From Benincasa hispida (Eukaryota > Streptophyta > Magnoliopsida > Cucurbitales > Cucurbitaceae): DNA of 64,000 nt. A program made the position numbers and the translations under genes. The DNA lies in contig NC_052359.1 of NCBI RefSeq assembly GCF_009727055.1, positions 58,225,904 through 58,289,903 of the forward strand, written 5' to 3'. The notes below the pieces were generated by a model. That model did not search any database and had not been told where the DNA came from. It saw nothing but the letters and a program-made list of their open reading frames with translations. Positions 60,205 through 64,000 of this stretch are shown here, piece after piece; within the stretch, counting starts at the first letter, position 1, and each line of letters starts with the position of its first letter.

Positions 60205-62201
60205 TGATGGAACTTGAGATATACGCAGCGGAATTAGGATCTGATTACACTCTAATTGCTTTTAATTAAAAGGAAATTATGCATGCAATTAAAGGAAAAA
60301 CAGTAATTAAAAATGGATGAAATACAACTTTTATAGCTCCCAAGCAACGCTTTTCCTCGCTGAATCTCAACCCGAACTCTTCTGGACCACCACTAGAGTT
60401 GACCTACTATCCTTTGGACTCAGAACCGGGTTGCGGGACCCGGTGGATGAAGAACCCCGAGAGAGAGAAAAAAGATGAAAAAAAGGAATGAATTTGGGAT
60501 TTGGTTTGGGTTTTCATTTTGAACTTCACACAAAGAAAAGTGGTTTTTTCCAGCCCAAATTAAAAACAAAATTGGCAAATTGTCAAAAGTTTTTAATTTA
60601 AAATCAAAAGCCCATTTCATAAAAAAAACCATGTAACAATTGCATGAACCAAATCCATAAAAACCCAACACCTATAATCCACTATCTTAGTGGGCTTAAT
60701 GTCTCCACTATAAGCCAACACCTAGTCCACTATTTTGTTAGTGGAATTATTCAACAAAAGTTTGGATTTTCCCACTAACTATAGTAAAAAAAATAGTCAT
60801 TTGGTCAAAGTCAAACTTTGACCAAAAAGTCAACATTTTGACTTTTTATGATTTTTTCTGCCTTGACTAATTTTGACCTCTCGAGCATGAATCCGCATTC
60901 ATTTTCTTGAAATTAAAATCACATTTAAATATAAGGTCGGTCAAAGTTTAACTTTCCAAAGTCAAAAGTCAACTCTTTGACTTTTTACGTCTTTGACCAT
61001 TTCATCATTTCCGAGCTTCCGAATATGAACGTATTCATATTCTTGATATTTAAATCACATTTAAATATTAAAGTTGTATCTCTAAACTGAAAAACCCGAC
61101 CACTATATCACATATACTTGTCAATTTCTCTCTCTTCACCTAATTCGAACAATTTGAAACATTCTATCATACTGTTCTTAGTTTATTCCATATGAGCTAA
61201 TAGAGGAACCTAATGGACCTATAGATCATGGGCTTCAACGATCCGAGATTAGTTGGCTAAACTCTTTAGACGGAGCTAATCAACATTCGTTAACTAACGG
61301 GTCATTCCACTAAAGTCCCGTAGTTGCACTCCCCTTACTATAGATATATTTATGTCCATTTGATATAACCATGATTAGTAAGCTAATCCTTCACAGGTTT
61401 TTCGTAATCTCGCCTGGGTCATAAAAATCGTTTTACCCCCGATACTACATCTTATTCCTTAAGTTCCATTGATCCTCTAATGAACAATTGGTTTAAGGTC
61501 CAACCTATAAACCAAATTCCTCTCGGGCCAAGGAGAGGATGGGACCCCTTGTTCAAGACCTGGATTCAATACTAAAGGAAACAACCTATCTACTATCCCT
61601 ATAATGAGTAGGAGTGAATTTCGTCTTGCACCCTATGTTCCCAGCTATCAACCCGATCTTACCCCTAAAATGGGAGGCTTATTGGGCCAACAATATTGAG
61701 CTTCCCTCACCTATGCAGATCTAAGGATAATTCCGTGTAAACAGAAGTTCATAGTTAGCTCAGAATTAAGATTAAGTTACCTAGGTCATCAATTAACGAA
61801 ATAGTCAGTTTTATACATAAAACGACATTTAGAACGTAAAAAGTGACTATTTCATGGTTCAGTCTTATGTAAACTCTTTACATAGGATGCCTCCACTCAC
61901 ATATCTCTATATGAAAAATTCAGGATCACATCATTTGTACTAACTACAAAGTGGGCCGCATCCATAGTGTCCCTAGAATAAGGCACCCAACCTTATTCAT
62001 ATACTATAGACCATTTTGGCTATATATTTGAACTTGATCCACATTTATGTCACTACATAAAGTTCAAACTACATTAAATAACCTTAGGACCTTAGTTTAT
62101 TGGATTCAAAATTACAATTTTAATAACAACTTTATCGAAAAACAAAACAGAATATGTTTATTAATTTACAAACTACGAGTTTTAGGACATAAAATCCAAC
62201 A
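60205..62201 (-). mobile_element. Solo copia LTR, target duplication TGTCC
   Basis: 1,997 bp. On the minus strand it starts TGTTGGATTTTATGTCCTAA and ends AAGTTCCATCA. TGTCC flanks both sides (60200-60204 and 62202-62206), and copy A has the uninterrupted sequence (GGTATGTCCGTCAATGC). No coding or primer site, so it is a solo LTR. 60770-61010 has several GTCAAA/TTTGAC strings. Confidence 0.92.
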
Positions 62202-62206
62202 TGTCC

Positions 62207-62610
62207 ATCAATGCAAATAGGGTCATTAGAGCCTTGATCCGCCATTGTGGACGTTGTTCCACCACGGGTAGCCTAGGACATCCTAGCTTGATTATCAAGC
62301 TTTGCAGTAGGTCTGGGAAGGAGATCTCTGTAAAGGAAGAGAGGATGGGATGTTGTGGACCCATTTGTAGCCCTCAGTAGCTTCATTTCGTGGTCGTGGT
62401 GTATAGAAGCACGATAAGGACGAGCACGATGATGAAAAGATTCCTGCTGAGGAGCTTCCTCATGCTAATCCCCAGGATCAATACGATGTGCCAATGGTTG
62501 AGGAGTCATATGGTGAGCATGCCCTAAGGTTGGCTACTGAAGCCTTAAGGGTGAGCAAAGACATTGCTCATCGTGCTAGGCGTATGGAGAGGATGGTGAA
62601 CTACAGTGAG
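62207..62610 (+). pseudogene. Athila-like element protein, copy B, 3' part
   Basis: Follows copy A 52885-53290 (CCTTGATCCGCCATTGTGGA, GTTGTTCCACCACGGGTAGC, ATGGTTGAGGAGTCATATGG, GGATGGTGAACT). It ends at about 62610 in mid-helix (ERMVNY), where copia LTR sequence takes over. Confidence 0.75.
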
Positions 62611-63630
62611 GGGAGTGCAACTACTGGGCTTTAGTGAAATGACCCGATAATTGACAAATGTTGGTTAATTAAATTAAATAGTTTAGTCGGTTAATCTCGG
62701 ATCGTTGGAGCCCATGATCTGTAAGTCCATTAGGTTCCCTTACTAGTTCACAGACAGACTAAGCCTTAGAATAGCGTGATGAGTACATTTGAAACGTTCA
62801 AATTCGAATTAAGGGAATTATATACGATATAATTACACGTTTAATTATCGAATTAAACGAAATTGGATAATTGGATAATATTTAAATTGATTTAAACATT
62901 AATTACATTAATAGAGAGATTCATGGTCAAGGAATTGGTGTTTTATTAATTTACTATTTGATATTAAATTAATTTAATTATTTAAAATGTTTAATTAATT
63001 TTATCCAAAATTAGTTATAGTATTAATTTTTGTTTAAAATTAATATTTTTATTTAATATTAATTATTGAATTAATATTATATAAATATTGGTTTTCCATT
63101 TTGAAATTTGATTTCAAAAAATTCATTTTTGGAAAAATGGTAGAATGGAATAAATGGGTTCTCCCACTTTTTGAATTTCACTCGATTATTTGAGTCTTGG
63201 TGTCATGTCTTGATGTAGTTAGATTGCATGGAGAACTCAAACAAAAAATTGGTTCAGTTTGTGCTAAGAGGCAATTTTGAATTTTTGCTGAATAATGAAG
63301 TTGAAAAAGGGTTCTTCAACATTCAAGTAAACGTTCTTCAACATTCAAGTAAACCAGTCTTTCTCCATATAATTCCCACAATATTTCTACTCATTTTGGA
63401 ATCCACTTTCTAATCTAAGGTCCTAGAGGATAGTAGGGAAGATCATGTGGTGGTCTACAAGCATTTGGGTAGAGATTCGTGTTGGCTATGAAGTTTAGAA
63501 GAAGTTCTTCAAAAGTATATCTTACAAACCTTATTTTCTTGTTATGAACATACATATTTCTATGCTAAAATTGATGGAATTAGAGTGCTTGAGATCCTAT
63601 TTGCTTCCGCTAATTTCATGCTAACTTGAT
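62611..63630 (+). repeat. Copia LTR fragment, plus orientation
   Basis: Begins in mid-LTR (GTGCAACTACTGGGCTTTAG, GGAGCCCATGATCTGTAAGT) and follows the reverse of 60205-61350 and the layout of 28320-29200, down to a GCTTCCGCTAATTTCATGC tail. The LTR start is absent. Confidence 0.6.
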
Positions 63631-63666
63631 CAGATTGTATGCTTCGACCTTGCTCGAGATGAGCAA

Positions 63667-63685
63667 GAATTAAGTTGGGGGTGTT
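63667..63685 (+). other. Polypurine tract of Athila/Tat-like element
   Basis: AAGAATTAAGTTGGGGGTGT directly before an LTR start; typical of this lineage. Confidence 0.75.
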
Positions 63686-64000
63686 TGATAGCTCTCAAAA
63701 AGAGCTATATTTCCTTGCTTAATTTGAGCTCGTTAAGGAAATTTTATGTATTGGTTATCTTATTCTGTAGGTGTCGAGCAATTGAGAGGTAGAGTGGAGC
63801 ATTTGGAGCTAAACGGGATCAAGTTGAAGCAAATTGGAGTTGATTTGAGCATTCGGACTTCAAAGGAATGAGAATGACCAAAATTCCCTTGTTAGAGCGT
63901 CGCAACGCTCGTTACATGCCCAAGCTCAACGCTTGCCCGATGCTTTAAGGCAATAGTTGCATTCGCAAGGCAGCATTGCAACGCTACGGATCCTTTGATG
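63686..64000 (+). repeat. Start of an Athila/Tat-type 3' LTR (runs off the window)
   Basis: Starts TGATAGCTCTCAAAAAGAGC after the purine tract. The first bases after TG form a perfect 8-bp stem with a 5-nt loop (63688-63708). 63895-63990 carries GCGTCGCAACGCT, CTCAACGCTTG and GCAACGCTACGG words. Confidence 0.75.

Noticed and set aside
1..64000. tRNA, rRNA, CRISPR, organelle-derived inserts
   Set aside because: None recognised on reading both strands; GGTTCGA-like strings seen lack any cloverleaf context.

Overview
The window is plant nuclear DNA: AT-rich, with plant-type Ty1/copia and Ty3/gypsy elements, a LINE, a CACTA transposon and one intron-bearing plant defence gene. A eudicot, most likely a cucurbit, is inferred from the style of the copia LTRs and gag; no species can be named from sequence alone. 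Nearly all of it is a nested graveyard of mobile elements. The only intact-looking host gene is a two-exon thaumatin-like (PR-5) gene on the minus strand at 48763-51042.

Layout. 1-3994: AT-rich DNA with a 175-bp hairpin (MITE-like) at 2876-3050 and a copia LTR scrap. 3995-8766: a gypsy-derived non-autonomous element with LTRs of about 3 kb, an internal region of only about 640 bp, a tandemly degenerated primer-binding-site region and a truncated 3' LTR. 8767-10012: a minus-strand LTR remnant and a CACTA terminus. 11084-13341: a broken CACTA (TNP2) transposase. 13342-18351: a minus-strand copia gag scrap and opposed copia LTRs that form a 1.7-kb palindrome. 18352-24957: a minus-strand Ty3/gypsy element (3' LTR, integrase, RNase H, part of RT) split by a solo LTR with a 5-bp target duplication. 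24958-31622: a plus-strand copia pol with many stops, then LTRs. 33012-37149: a minus-strand LINE (ORF2: endonuclease, RT, zf-RVT). 37175-46213: unannotated DNA and LTR remnants. 46214-48061: LINE ORF1 (DUF4283-like domain and zinc knuckle). 51043-64000: an Athila/Tat-like gypsy region with a tRNA-Asp-type primer site, two copies of a plant-transposon-protein gene, and two solo LTRs with perfect 5-bp target duplications.

Three spots are assembly or library artefacts, not biology. Back-to-back Nextera mosaic ends lie at 4252-4289 and 7923-7960, each flanked by a direct duplication. A single N at 24020 sits between identical 44-bp copies. There are also two larger N gaps.

No novel gene system was found. 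The most interesting biological signals are: (i) two different LTRs that both begin with TG followed by a perfect stem-loop whose stem sequence differs but whose pairing is kept; (ii) tandem amplification of the primer binding site region in the gypsy-derived element; (iii) three solo LTRs dated relative to their hosts by nesting; (iv) the large LTR palindrome.
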